This document shows positions 10,901-22,600 of a stretch of 64,000 bases of DNA, one piece after another. A model generated the notes under the pieces. The model searched no databases, had not been told where the DNA came from, and saw nothing but the letters and a program-made list of their open reading frames with translations. The position numbers were made by a program, and so were the translations under genes. Positions within the stretch are counted from its first letter, which is position 1, and every line of letters starts with the position of its first letter. This stretch comes from Panthera uncia (Eukaryota > Chordata > Mammalia > Carnivora > Felidae): assembly GCF_023721935.1 (NCBI RefSeq), contig NW_026057589.1, positions 7,000,415 to 7,064,414 on the forward strand, given 5' to 3'.

Positions 10901-13900
10901 GTATGTTCTTGCTACTGGAAACCATGTTGGAGTGATGAGGTTCCCTGACAGTCTGACTTGAGATGAGGGATGCCCCACTGCTCTTCTCATGAGAAATTAA
11001 TATCCACTCATGCAGGCAGCACATGTGTGGGGGCTACTTCCCTGCTCCCGGCCTGAGTACAGGAAGACAGTGGTGACTACCAACACATGCAACCCATGGG
11101 TCTCATAGAGACCCCCGAAAGTCAAGATTTCCCAGCCTCAGGAGGATTGGTATCCAAGGCCCTTACAACCTTGAGGCCTCCCTGGAACTGGGCTCAATCA
11201 CAGCTTCCCCCGAGCCTGTGGCCTGTAACTTGGTGCAGAGGGGATTTAGGGAAGGACCATGTGTGAGCAAGTTCTCAGGGGAGGTGGGACTGAGGGAGGC
11301 TGGGAGAAAATGTGGGCCCAGGATCTCATTTTGACCGTGATATGGCCCCACTAGGTGTCTGCAGAACATCACTACCACAAATGAGTTGTTTCTGAAACTG
11401 CTGAATGCGACCTTGCCTTTCACCTCCATGTCCGAAGACTGCCTGTACCTCAGCATTTACACACCGGCCCACGCCAGGGAAGGCTCCAATCTGCCCGTGA
11501 GTGCCAGGCCCTAGCTGGCTGGGGTATGGGAGGACATTTCTTCTGCAAGAAGATCAGAAAGAACAAGATCAGACTGGGCACTGCTGCAGCATGGACCCTG
11601 TTGAGAAGCCTCTCACTAGTGGGTCCAAGGGAATGCTTCCTACTCAGCATTAATGGCTGACCCTTGGGCATGGGGTCATAGAACCCTGACTACTCCCGGA
11701 GGTCACAAGCTGTGGCCCTGGACTGGACCCAAGGCTCACCCAACCAACTCATGCCCAGGAGACCCACTTGGGTGCTGTATCTGTTGGGCTTATGAGAATG
11801 GAGAAACTTTTGTTTGTGTACTTACCTACTTTTGAGAGAAAGAGAGAGAGAGAGGGGAGCAGAGAGAGAGGGAAAGAGAAAATCCCAAGCAGACTCTGTG
11901 CTGTCATTGCAGAGCCTGATGCGTGGCTTGAACCCATGAACTGCAAGATCATGCCCTGAGCCAAAATCAAGAGTCAACACTTAACTGACTGAGCCACGCA
12001 GGAACCCTGAGAGTGGAGAAAGTTTTAATTAATGTGCATGTGGGATGATGCCCCTTTTCTTTCCACATCAGAGAGAGTTCTGGGGGAAATGGAGCCAGGA
12101 GGAGAGGGCCCCAAAATATCAGAAGCCAAATTTTCCTGATAGAAATTGGGTCACCCTCAGCCCAGGTCATGAAGACGCCACCCTGCCCTGCTTGCGTTCT
12201 ATCTATGTGGTTAGGCAGACAGAGCCAAAGTGGTGGTTAGTCTAGGTAGCAGCCCCAGTGGCTGGATGGGAGCCACATGGTGTCTGTGCTTTAATTTCCC
12301 CAGGTGTTGGTGTGGATCCATGGTGGTGGGTTTACGGTCGGCATGGCTTCCATGTATGATGGCTCTGCACTGGCGGCCTTTGAGGACCTGGTGGTGGTCA
12401 TTATTCAGTACCGCCTGGGTGTACTGGGCTTCTTCAGGTGAGCCTGGGGTTGGGCAGGGCAATGCCGGCTAGTGAAGCCAGGACAGCCCCATAATCCCTG
12501 TCCCTGCCACTCTCAGCACTGGAGACAAGCATGCAACCGGCAACTAGGGCTACCTGGATCAAGTGGCTGCACTACGCTGGGTCCAGCAAAATATTGCCTA
12601 TTTTGGAGGAGACCCTGGCCGTGTCACCATTTCTGGCGAGTCTGCAGGTGGCACAAGTGTGTCCTCACATGTCGTGTCCCCCATGTCCAAAGGACTCTTC
12701 CATGGTGCCATCATGGAGAGTGGTGTGGCTCTATTGCCCAGCCTCATTGATAGCTCATCTGATGCGGTCTCCACGGTGAGTACCCCCAACTGTGGGAAGC
12801 TGCCTCATCTTTTACCTCTCAGCCTCCATTACTCTGTTAAATGAGGACAACAAGGACTACCCTGCCATCAGAGCACCTGGGAAACCGCCACCTCTCCGGG
12901 GATTGCGGAGGGGCTCAGGGATCAGAATCCACAGAACTCTGCCATTGCAGAGGCTGAGCATGTTCTATGGCCCGCAAAACTGCTGCCCTAGTACCTGTGA
13001 GATTTGTGGTGCACCTGCCCCTGGCTGGGACCTTAGACAAATCATTCACCCTTGCCTGGAAGGATGAGCCAGCCCCTGCCTGGTCTCTTTACAGATGGTG
13101 GCAAACATGTCTGCCTGTGGCCAGATTGACTCAGAGGCACTGGTGGACTGCCTGAGGGGCAAGAGTGAAGAGGAGATTCTGGCCATTAATAAGGTCAGGC
13201 TGAGTGGATGCGTGTATGGAGGAAAAGGACTGACAGGTGTGGGGAACACATCCCTTTCATTCTCTGGGCAAGTTATTCCATCTCCACACATTGGTGTCCT
13301 CACACTCTTGAGCGGGAAGTTGAGGCCAGGCCATGCTAAGCCAGCTGTAGGACCTCCTGATGGAGAGGGTATGGGTGTCCTGGATGAGCTGGGAAGGAGT
13401 GACTGGGATCCAGAAGCCATCAGAAAAAGGGACTTGACTTTGTGGGCCCTCTCAGCCCTTCAGGATCATCCCTGGCATGGTGGATGGGACCTTCCTGCCC
13501 AGGCACCCCCACGAGCTGCTGGCCTCTGCCGACTTTCAACCTGTCCCCAGCATCATTGGTGTCAACAACGATGAGTACGGTTGGCTCATCCCCTCGGTAA
13601 GGCTCAGCCCCAAGCTCCCAGGTGCGAGGAGTCCTTTGGGGAGCAGGGCTCTGGGCTTCATAGCTCTATCTAGGCCCATCCTACCCTCAACTTGAGATTC
13701 CCCCACTACCCAGGCCTTGGACATCTCTGACACTCAGAAGGACAGAGAGACTGTGAAGGCTGTTCTGCGGAATATGTTGGCAATGTTGGTGAGGCTTCTG
13801 GGGTCCTGCCCCAATGAAGAGGGCCTTTACTCCAGTCCAGAGGCAGGGAAGACCTATCCCCAAGATATCGTGTCCATGCATTGTCTCCCATGAGCAAAGG

Positions 13901-15939
13901 CTGGGTCACCCTGGAGCTAGGCCCCTTCCTTCCATTCCCGAGACCATCCCAGGATCCATCTGCCCAGCCCGGACCCTGCTGCCTCCCTGCTGCCACCAGC
14001 CCACCTAACCTATTTCTGATCCACCTGGGGTAGGTGTTGCCTCCTCAGTCTGTTGACCTATTGATGGAGGAGTACTTAGGGGACAGTGCGGACCCACAGA
14101 CCCTCCAGGTCCAGTTCGATGAGATGATGGGGGACTATATCTTCGTGATCCCTGCACTCCAAGTAGCCAGTTTTCAACGTGAGTACATCTGTAACTAAAG
14201 CCAGATCAATAAGGGGGAAGCTCAGAGCTGTAGGTCCCTGGCAAGGTCTATTGGTGTCCAGGTCCCAACTCGTGTCTATTTATTGGGCCCATAGGTGCCA
14301 GGCACGTGATGTCCCTTGTTTCAGTAAATCCTCATGGCTAACCTAAGAGACATTCCTCATTTTACAGATGAGGAAACTGAGGTTCAGTGACCTTCAGTGA
14401 CTTACCTAAAACCACACACAATTTGAATCCAGGTCACGATTTGAACCCAGGTCCTTCCCACTGCTCTTGCTCCAGCCAGTGGCTCCCTCAGCCCATTGTT
14501 CAGATTCCAACCAGCATTGGACCTAGCTCTCTCATCACCATGGGTAATGCAGGACGGCCCCAGGGAAGGGACAGCCATATCATGGCCTGTCCACCTCACC
14601 CTCTAGGTGTGCATGCCCCCGTCTACTTCTATGAGTTCCAGCATCGGCCCAGCTTCTTCAAGGACACCAAGCCACCCCACGTGAGGGCAGACCATGGTGA
14701 TGAGATGTTCTTTGTCTTCGGAACTGCCTTCTGGAAAGACTATGGTAAGTGTTCCTGGGTGGGGTCCCTCAGAGACCCCTCATTCTCAGAATGCGGGACA
14801 GGGCCTTGGCTGGGTCCCTGAGTGAGGGTGATAGCCCTCACTGTAGAGATGAGAGAGAGGAAAGAATCAGGAGCCCAAATCTTACAGCTAGAAAGGCTGA
14901 GCTAGAATTGGGAGTCCAACAATCTCCAGGCTGGGGCCTTCTCTCCCTCTACCTCTCTCCACTTCAACCATGGATGCCTGGCATGGGTGCAGAGGAGGGT
15001 GTTTGAAAGGCATATTTGTTTCTTAAATGATTTTGCAATGTCAGAAGGAAGAAGGGAGGCTTCTAGAACAGAGATGAGCCTAGTTTGGGCGGGGAGAGGG
15101 CCTGGTTCCCAAGGGCTGCGGGGAGAGTGGGCAGAGAGCCAGGCCTGGGAGGGCAGGGGAGCAGCCAGGGAAAAGTTGCACACGGGCTGGCGAGTGAGGT
15201 GGGGGCTGACCCGTGTGCTGGGCCGGGGTTGGCGCTCGCTCACCTGGACCCTTGTCCTCTTGCTCCCTATAGTTGAAGTCACTGAGGAGGAAGAGCTGTT
15301 GAGCAGGAAGATGATGAAGTACTGGGCTAACTTCGCTCGAAACGGGTGAGATGGCACGCCCCACCTCAACCTCCAGGGGCTGCGGCGGCTTGAAACATTC
15401 AAGGTCCCCTTTTTCTGTTGTGTCTTATTAGCTTACATGTTTCCTTAATTGCATGGTGGTTCCTTCCCTAGCTTCAGGAGCCTGGGAGGGGCCTTGTGGG
15501 TGCTGAGCGCTCAGTCCATCTCCAGGAGCCTCCCTCTGACAGGAAGGGAAAAAACAGCCCAGGTTGCCCAGGTGGAGCTGACGCTCTAGTGGGAGGTAGT
15601 TTCTTTCCTAAGTCTAGAAACATCCCCCTGTCATTCCCCAAGCCCACCCAGCTTGTTTGGTACCTTGCCTGACTCCAGTTGGGGTGCCAGGTCTGGGCTC
15701 AGCAGGGCTCAGAGTGACTGTCCCCTGCCCTGCTGGGAGGGCATGTCTACAGGAACCCCAACGGCAAGGGTCTGCCCCACTGGCCTGTGTTCGACCAGGA
15801 AGAGCAATACTTGCAGCTGAACTTGCAGCCTGCGGTGGGCCGAGCCCTGAAGGCCCACAGGCTCCAGTTTTGGACAAAGATCCTACCCCAGAAGATACAG
15901 GAGCTAAAGGAGGCGGAGGAAAATCACACAGAGCTGTAA
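4991..15939 (+). CDS. CES2: Carboxylesterase 2 (CES2), complete gene with an in-frame premature stop in exon 5
   Basis: Exons: 4991-5063, 10253-10457, 11355-11496, 12304-12437, 12517-12775, 13095-13193, 13456-13596, 13714-13788, 14034-14178, 14607-14744, 15273-15345, 15753-15939. They sum to 1671 nt or 557 codons; human CES2 is 559 aa. All splice sites are GT-AG. CES2 is an ER-lumenal serine esterase that favours small acyl and large alcohol groups (cocaine benzoyl ester, irinotecan and other prodrugs). Visible: signal peptide (MRLDLLRGCLSAVVCGLLLL), oxyanion WIHGGG, nucleophile elbow GESAGG (Ser codon 12641-12643), Glu in GVNNDEYGW, His in ADHGDE, and ER-retention HTEL at the C terminus. Codon 195 is TAG (12545-12547) where Trp is expected, truncating the protein before the catalytic Ser. 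Every other codon is open. It is therefore a recent pseudogene, a null allele or an assembly error. Exon 5 corresponds to exons 5 and 6 of CES3 and CES4A. Confidence 0.95.
6562..7032 (-). repeat. Right arm of an inverted duplication, in CES2 intron 1
   Basis: Reverse-complement copy of 4440-4885. It contains about 45 extra bases (around 6730-6790) and lacks the left arm's short tandem duplication. The TATAAAG of the left arm is not preserved here. A 171-codon open frame at 6497-7012 on the minus strand is a by-product of this copy and is not a gene. Confidence 0.85.
7484..7819 (-). mobile_element. Two CAN-SINE copies in tandem, minus orientation, CES2 intron 1
   Basis: A full-length minus-strand SINE (7505-7715) abuts a second, older SINE body (7716-7819) ending GAGCCAGCCAGGAGCCCC. 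This fits one element inserted into the tail of another. Confidence 0.85.
7960..8590 (-). mobile_element. Old L1 3'-end fragment, CES2 intron 1
   Basis: It carries the L1 3'-region signature in antisense (CATTTAACAGTTGATGGACA, then GGGTTTATACCTAGGAGTAG). Open frames here are L1 remnants. Confidence 0.8.
8591..8704 (-). mobile_element. Short CAN-SINE, minus orientation
   Basis: Starts in a poly-T tract and ends ACAGCCAGGAGCCCC. It is the shorter subfamily, with AAGTAATCTCTACACC. Confidence 0.85.
9271..9491 (+). mobile_element. CAN-SINE with target-site duplication, CES2 intron 1
   Basis: Flanked by AAGAATATCAGCTTGG at 9255-9270 and 9492-9507. The tail is a long A-run preceded by a C-rich tract. 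Confidence 0.93.
9618..9833 (-). mobile_element. CAN-SINE, minus orientation, CES2 intron 1
   Basis: A poly-T start and CACCCAGGTGCCCC end, between copies of AAGGATGCTTTCT (about 9605-9617 and 9834-9846). Confidence 0.93.
11812..12008 (-). mobile_element. CAN-SINE, minus orientation, CES2 intron 3
   Basis: GA-rich segment followed by a tRNA-like 3' half ending GAGCCACGCAGGAACCC. Diverged duplicated flanks (GAATGGAGAAACTTTT and GAGTGGAGAAAGTTTT). Confidence 0.88.
12545..12547 (+). other. CES2: In-frame TAG nonsense codon in CES2 (W195*)
   Basis: Frame from the exon 5 acceptor (12517 is the third base of codon 185) reads ACT GGA GAC AAG CAT GCA ACC GGC AAC TAG GGC. The matching codon is TGG in CES3 exon 5 and in CES4A exon 5 within this window (GNWG and GNWA), and Trp in human CES2. 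A single G-to-A change at 12546 explains it. Exon 5 is 259 nt, so skipping it would shift frame and not rescue the protein. Seven exon junctions follow, so the mRNA should be subject to nonsense-mediated decay. Confidence 0.93.
14300..14475 (-). repeat. MIR fragment, CES2 intron 9
   Basis: Contains antisense MIR core TTTTACAGATGAGGAAACTG and a GATTTGAACCCAGGTCC segment. Confidence 0.75.
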
Positions 15940-16507
15940 CTCCCTGTTACATCCCTGTCTAGGGTGAGAGGGTGGAGGGGTGCATTTGGGTGCAGGTGGG
16001 AGTCTACCGCATATGCCCATACACACCCACTGAGGAGCTAGTCGCTTCTGCCTTCGTTCACATAGCCATTCACGCATGCTTCCAGCCAGCCAGCCCGCAA
16101 ACATTTATTAAGGGCCTACCGCATATTACTTGCCAAGCCCCCCATACATCCTCTCATGTTAGACATACTCAGTGAATGAAGCCGGGGATGGGCAAACCCG
16201 GATGGAAGTGCACACCCCACTGAGCCTGGGGCCCCACCCCCTCTTCCTCACCTCTACCCCATCCCCACCCTCCCTCCCCACTCCCTTTGAAGGAGGGTGC
16301 TTTGGGAAATGTTAACCACACCTGGCTCTCAACAAGCCCCACATGCTCTCCTATCTGTAAGTAGAAAATCTGGACGCCAGGAGCCCAGGAGCTCCGAGAT
16401 CTTGACCACCGAGGCCACCAGCTACTGTGAATGTAAAAGTCCCTGCCCCACCCATTGTCCCCTAAACTAAATGTCATCTATCACTGACATTTAAACACAA
16501 CACTCAA

Positions 16508-16712
16508 GGGGCGCCTGGATGGCTCAGTCAGTTAAACGTCTGACTTCGGCTCAAGTCATGATCTCATGGTTCATGGGTCTGAGCCCCGTGTCAGGTGCTA
16601 CGCTGACAGCTCGGAGTCTGGAGCCTGCTTTGGATTCTGTGCCTCCCTCTCTCTCTGCCCCTTCCCCTCTCACTCTCTCTCTCCATCTTAAAAATAAATA
16701 AACATTTAAACA
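16508..16712 (+). mobile_element. CAN-SINE between CES2 and CES3
   Basis: Starts GGGGCGCCTGGATGGCTCAG and ends in AAATAAATAAACATTTAAA. Flanks TTTAAACACAACACTCA and TTTAAACACAGCATTCACTCA are a diverged target duplication. Confidence 0.92.
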
Positions 16713-17689
16713 CAGCATTCACTCACATCTGTGTCCCACAGAGGTGACCAACTCCATTTTTTGTAAGAAGAAGGCCTGAGCTTGTCCATGCGGCCCATGG
16801 AACCTGGGCCAGCTGTGCAGTGTCCAGGAGAACTGGGTGGGTCCCTCAGCCATCCACCTCCCGAAATTTGCCTTTATTTTCAGTGGTGCTGTGACACCCA
16901 AACTTTACAGGACTGTAGCACATCCAAGAAGATGTTTATCTGTGAGATGTTTCCTGGAAGTAGGATTGAGGGGCCAGAAAGCCCAGGAGAAGAGACTCTT
17001 GTACCCAGACTTCCAAAGGCCTCTCTATCCAAGGAGGTGCTCCTCTTACCTTTTAGAATTCTCCTTGCCAACCCCCCCCCCCCGACACTGAACATCCCCC
17101 AACTCACACTGAGCATCCACATGATCAGTTTTCCTGCTTACCCCATTGCTTTCCCTAAACTTTTCTTTCCCTCACCTTACTCACCCCCCGAAAGAAACCC
17201 TGTCTTATATGGTATTTGATCTCAGTGTGCAAAAATACCAAATTGTGTTCACTCTGCCTCTTTGTTCCACCAAAGCACTTTTTCTGCGTCACTAATAGGC
17301 TCTATCCCTCTTCTCATGGACCTAGGAGTCCTGCTATGCCCCCACCTCTGACCAACTTGCCCTCTCCACACACTAGATTTTCCAGGAGGAAAGAAAGTCC
17401 TCCTTTCCCTCCACTACATTTAAGCCCAACCATAGAGCCTCGTGACATGGGGCCTGAAGGATGCAGAGAGGCCACCAGATGGCAGACGAGGATAACCTTA
17501 AGCCTGGCTGTCTTAGAGGGAATGGGCTCTCCTTGTGGTGAACTGCTGACTGGTGCATGAAGCTTCTCTTGCATTCTGAAAGCATTTATTGAGCACCCAC
17601 AGCATGCATGCCTCTGTATGTTTTTCCCTGCAGATGCACAATACACTTTCTAAAAGTGGGTTCCCAGTACTAGTTTTTTAATCATCTTA

Positions 17690-18250
17690 TTTTTTTTAAA
17701 CAGCTTTATTGTGGAATAATTTACATACAATTAAATTCACCCACTTCAGGAAACATACAATCACCGTCACATCAAGTTTTAGAATGCTTCAATTGCTCCA
17801 AAGAGTTCCTTCATGCCCCTTTGCAGTCAGCCAATCCCCATCCTGACCCTGGCCCACACAACCACCCAATTGCTTTCTATTGCCATAGTTTGCATTTTCT
17901 AGAATGTTCTAGAAATGGAATCACTTGTTACAGGTTTCTGTCACTTAGCATAATGTTTTTGAGATGCAACCAGTAGTTTCCTTTTCTTGCAAAGTGGTAT
18001 TCCATGTATGGTATGCTACGTGTTATCCATTCACCAGTTGGTGGACATTTTCAGTGACATTCAATTTTTTAAATTTAATTTCTTTAAATTTTTAAAGAAA
18101 ATGCTAAGCTGTCTTCTAAGATGACTATACCATTTTTGTACCCCACCAGCCATCTGTGAGAGTTCTAATTGCTCCATAGCCTTGGCAACACTTGGTCTTA
18201 TCAGTCTTGTACATTTGATTAATTTCAGTAGGTGTGCAGTGGTATCTTAC
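17690..18250 (-). mobile_element. Old L1 3'-end fragment between CES2 and CES3
   Basis: Antisense L1 3'-region text, including TCACCAGTTGGTGGACATTT and a preceding cold-spot of stop-rich AT sequence. The rest of 15940-19383 holds MIR traces and no gene. Confidence 0.75.
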
Positions 18251-18734
18251 TGTGGTTGGTTCCCTGTTTCATGTCTTTCTCTGTCTCTCTGTCCTTGTCT
18301 CTGTGTTTGTCTCTCTCCCCTCCATGCTCTAGCTCTCCTGAATGTACCTATGGATCAAGGTTCAGGGAGAGGAATGGCCCCCACCAGGGAGGTTGCCAAA
18401 GACAATCCAGGAAGGAGCACAGAGGGAAGTTTGATCCTAGGCCTCTCCAGCTCTGAATGCTAGCTGGAACCCCAGGACAGAATCTGGCATCTTCTCTTGA
18501 CATGTCCCTCACCCCGTTCCTCACTGAGCCAGCACTTCTGTTTGAATTAGTAAATATTTGCCAGTGCCTCACACTCCCCACCATCCCAACCCCCACACGC
18601 TCCTGACACTAAGACCCAGAGGAGAGTCCTGGCCTTACTTACAGTAGGGGCTGTCCCAGAGAGACGGACACCCTGACAGACCCCTGCCCTGAGGCAAGAG
18701 CAGGCTTCCAGTGGCTCTGGTTCCGTGCCTTGTG

Positions 18735-18880
18735 TTTTCACACATGCAACCTCACTTCAACCCTGCGAGGTGGTTCCTATTATCATCACTCTTTTATGGA
18801 TGACGACACTAGACCCAGAGCCAGCACTTGGCAGAGCCAGGATTTGAACGCAGGAGATCCGGCTCTGAAATCACATCTTC
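18735..18880 (-). repeat. MIR fragment between CES2 and CES3
   Basis: Antisense MIR text with TCACTTCAACCCTGCGAGGT and GAGCCAGGATTTGAACGC. Confidence 0.65.
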
Positions 18881-19383
18881 CAGGGATTTGGAGTAGGATA
18901 GGAGTTATGAATAAGAATCTCTCCTGCTCCTCTTCCTCCATTCCTCCCTCTACCTGCAGACCTCAGCTCCTCCTGCCCAGGAACCCAAGCGCCTCGAGGG
19001 CAGTGCTCTGCTTCTGCCCTGTCACGTGAGGAGCCTCAAGAGAGTGGGCCTACATGAAAAAGCCACCCCCAAAATACACCCTGGGTATACTGGGTTCACT
19101 GAGTCAGGAGAACTGGTATTTGAACCCAGAACTGCAGAGCTCCATGGCCCAGGCTCTTTCCCTTCTCTGGGATTGTCACATCACCCACACTCCTGCAGGG
19201 CACTCTCTGAGCCCTCCTCCCCCAGCCGATGCACTAAGCACTGCGTGTTAGGGCTGGCCACCAGCCAGATGGGGCTGTCCACCGAGGTTTTTGTAATACA
19301 GCCCTTTAGAGATTGGCTGTGCCAAAGGACGGAGGCTTTATTATAACTTGCACCACTTCTGCCTATAGTCAGTTGTGAGGAGC

Positions 19384-19635
19384 ATGGGGACAGTGGTAAG
19401 AATTGGGCCCAGGGTCCTGGGCTGGGTGGCCTGTCTGCTCCTGGCATTCCCTGCTACAGCCACTGGTAAGACACACCAGCAGGGCCTGCAGAGCTGGGAG
19501 CTTCGGGGTTGTTGGGAGGACTAGAGTAGAAGGCAAGAGTGAGGTAGGGATGGGGAGGGTTAGGCAGCCTGCTCCGAGAAGGAGCCCTCAGTTCCAAGAA
19601 ATGCCGGGGGGATGTGCATCCTCTCCAGGCAGGGG

Positions 19636-19679
<44 letters not shown>

Positions 19680-22600
19680 TCTCCAGAGTAGCCCTGCCAG
19701 AGAACACGATTGCCCTTAGGTTTTAAGGGCACCCAGGATTCGTGTAATCACTAAGATAGACACAGAAGTCACTGTAATGAAAAGAGGTTTACTCACAGTT
19801 CCTAGAAACAAGACGCATGCAGGGAAGCATGGGGTCCGCTCTGTCAGGAGGGAGAGGCCACGAGAGGAAAACGTGGTCAAGAGGCTTTGTTGTTTCCCGG
19901 AGAAGGAACAGGCAAGGCAGGCGAAGCAGGTTTCAGATTGGTTAATTTGAAGATTTTCAGTGGGCTCTGGGGCATAGGGCTCTCTAGTTGTGTGGCGCCT
20001 GGCCCTCGGGTGATTAGGGCAGGTAGCTAGTGGTGGGAGAATCTGAGAAGCCCACAGAGGAGGTGGCTGGGAGCATGGACTCTGGATTGGTTGGTTTGTC
20101 TCGGGAAGGCACACCTCTCAGTGAATTGTTTACTATTTCTAAGAATTGGCTAGCCCTGAGACCCACAGTCCCTCCAGAGTCTGCAAGGCTCCCCTATGTC
20201 AAAACATCAAAATAAAGAAAATGAACAGATGTGATTATTGCACTTAACTGAGCAGATGAGGAATCTGAGGGTGAATGGCTAGCCCAAGCAAAGCCCCAGA
20301 GCAGGTCTGTGAGTCCGGGAGAGCCTCCCTCGGGGAACTGGTCTGGTCTGGAGAAGAGTGGTAGCCATGCTGAGGCAGGAGGAGAAAGTGGGAGGTAGTC
20401 ATAGGGTCCATCCCACGGGCTTGCTGGGAAGGTAGTCAGAGCGCTGTGTGCAAAGAGCTCAGAACAAGGCCCACAGAGTAGGTGCTCAGAGAGCCAGTGT
20501 TGAGTGAGTCCATTTGCCACTCCATACCCTGTGGAGGCTGTAAACTCACTCCATGGCCCTCTGTCCTACTCTCAGGGCCTGAGGTCACTCAGCCAGAAGT
20601 GGACACCACCCTGGGCCGTGTGCGAGGCCGGCAAGTGGGCGTGAAGGGCATAGACCGCCTTGTGAATGTCTTCCTGGGCATCCCGTTTGCCAAGCCACCT
20701 CTGGGGCCTGGCCGATTCTCAGCCCCGCGCCCAGCGCAGTCCTGGGAGGGTGTGCGGGATGCCAGCACTGCCCCTGCAATGTGAGTAGCCGCAGCGGAGG
20801 TGGGCAAGCAGGCAGGCTGTTGGGGGGGTGGGCCTAGATGCCAGGACCGGTGGGCTGAGCTGCTGGCCCTGGGTTCATCCTTCGCCACAGGTGCCTGCAG
20901 GATCTGGAGAGAATGGACAACAGCAGATTTGTGTTGAACGGAAAGCACCAGCACTTCCCTATTTCAGAGGACTGTCTGATCCTCAACATCTACAGCCCAG
21001 CTGAGGCCACCGTGGGGGCCAGGCGGCCGGTGTGCAGCCCAGGGGGCCCTGTTTGCCCATGCAGCTCTGCCCTGCCCAACCTCTCTCCAGCCCTGTTTCC
21101 ATACTGAGGGGGGTTCTCAAGAATGCCCTGGGTTGATGGCAGGGCAACTGTTGTCCCGGGAGCTGGGGGTCACCGCCCCATGGCTTCTCTGCAGGTCATG
21201 GTATGGATCCATGGGGGCGCTCTGGTGGCCGGCGCCGCCACCTCCCAAGACGGGTCAGCCCTGGCCGCCTATGGGGATGTGGTAGTGGTCACAGTCCAGT
21301 ACCGCCTGGGGCTCCTTGGCTTCCTCAGGTGAGGTGACTGGCTTGGTGGAGGGCACTGCCGGCACTGGGGAGAGGAGCTTGTGAGGGGAGTTGGGGAACT
21401 AGGGTGGAGGTCCAGAGCTTGAATGCAGATTTCTCAGGCAAGCAGAGTGTCAGGAGACCAAGGGCCCCTCCCCCATGCCATCTGGGGCAGAGAAGGAGGC
21501 TCCCCATTGCTCCACCTTGGAGAAGGGCTCGATCAAAGCCAGAATTATACAGAGAACTTGGTCCTTTGGACAGAAAGTGTTGGCTCCTGGTCTGGGGCCA
21601 GGATCCCAGCAAGGGCTGGAGGCAGGGAGCAACAGCTCTGGCAGCCACTTGAGAACCAGCCCCAGCCAGCTGGGTCCCCCCGTACCGCGTGCTGGGCACG
21701 TGCCTAGTAAGCATGCCTCATAACTAAGCCAGACTTGGTGAACGGGGGAGGGTGTTCCGTCCTGGTGGCTGGTTCAGGGCCATCCTGCAAGGGCTGAGGA
21801 CAATCTATGAGGGGAGCCAGGCTGCGCTAACCTCTGCCCCCCTGCGCCCCGCCCCCAGCACTGGAGACGAGCATGCCCCTGGCAACTGGGGCTTCCTAGA
21901 TGTGGTGGCTGCTCTGCACTGGGTGCAGGGGAACATCTCCCCCTTTGGAGGTGACCCCAACTCTGTCACCATCTTTGGCAGTTCTGCCGGTGCCTGCATC
22001 GTCTCTGCCCTGGTGAGTCACCTCAGGGGACTAAAACAGTATCTCCTGCAGCCCCAGACCTCCCAGCTCTCCTGCCCTCCTCTGACAGCCATCTGTCCTC
22101 CACATTGCTTCCAGGTCCTGTCCCCGCTGGCTGCAGGGCTATTCCACAGAGCCATAGCCCAGAGTGGAGTCATCACCATTCCCACCTTACAGGCTTCGAA
22201 CCCAAGGCTCCTGGCTCAAGTCTGCCTCTCTTTCATCCTTTTACCCCACATGTACCTACCACAACCCCACCCTGCGCTTGTCCTGATGTCCCAGAGTGGA
22301 TGCCCCTGGCAGGGAGCCCCTTGTTAGCAGAGACGAAGGAAGCACACTGCCTACGGAAGCTAGAGAAAAGCACCAGTGCCACCTGGGCACAAAATGATTC
22401 GGGGACCCGCACCTCCAGCCTCACTTCCTGCTGACTCCCCAACCCTGCTCAGGCCTCAGCACCCACTATCATCCCCTCCCTGCCACGCTGGCCATGCTGG
22501 AATCCCTCCTCTCTGAACCTTATCTCATTTCCATATTCACTCTGGCAAAACTTTCCTGACCCCACTGGGTCTGGAAATATAGTTAACTAGTTAATGACAC

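Noticed and set aside
12545..12547. Possible recoding of the CES2 TAG
   Set aside because: Selenocysteine uses TGA, not TAG, and the TAG-GGC context is not a known readthrough signal; a plain nonsense change is simpler.
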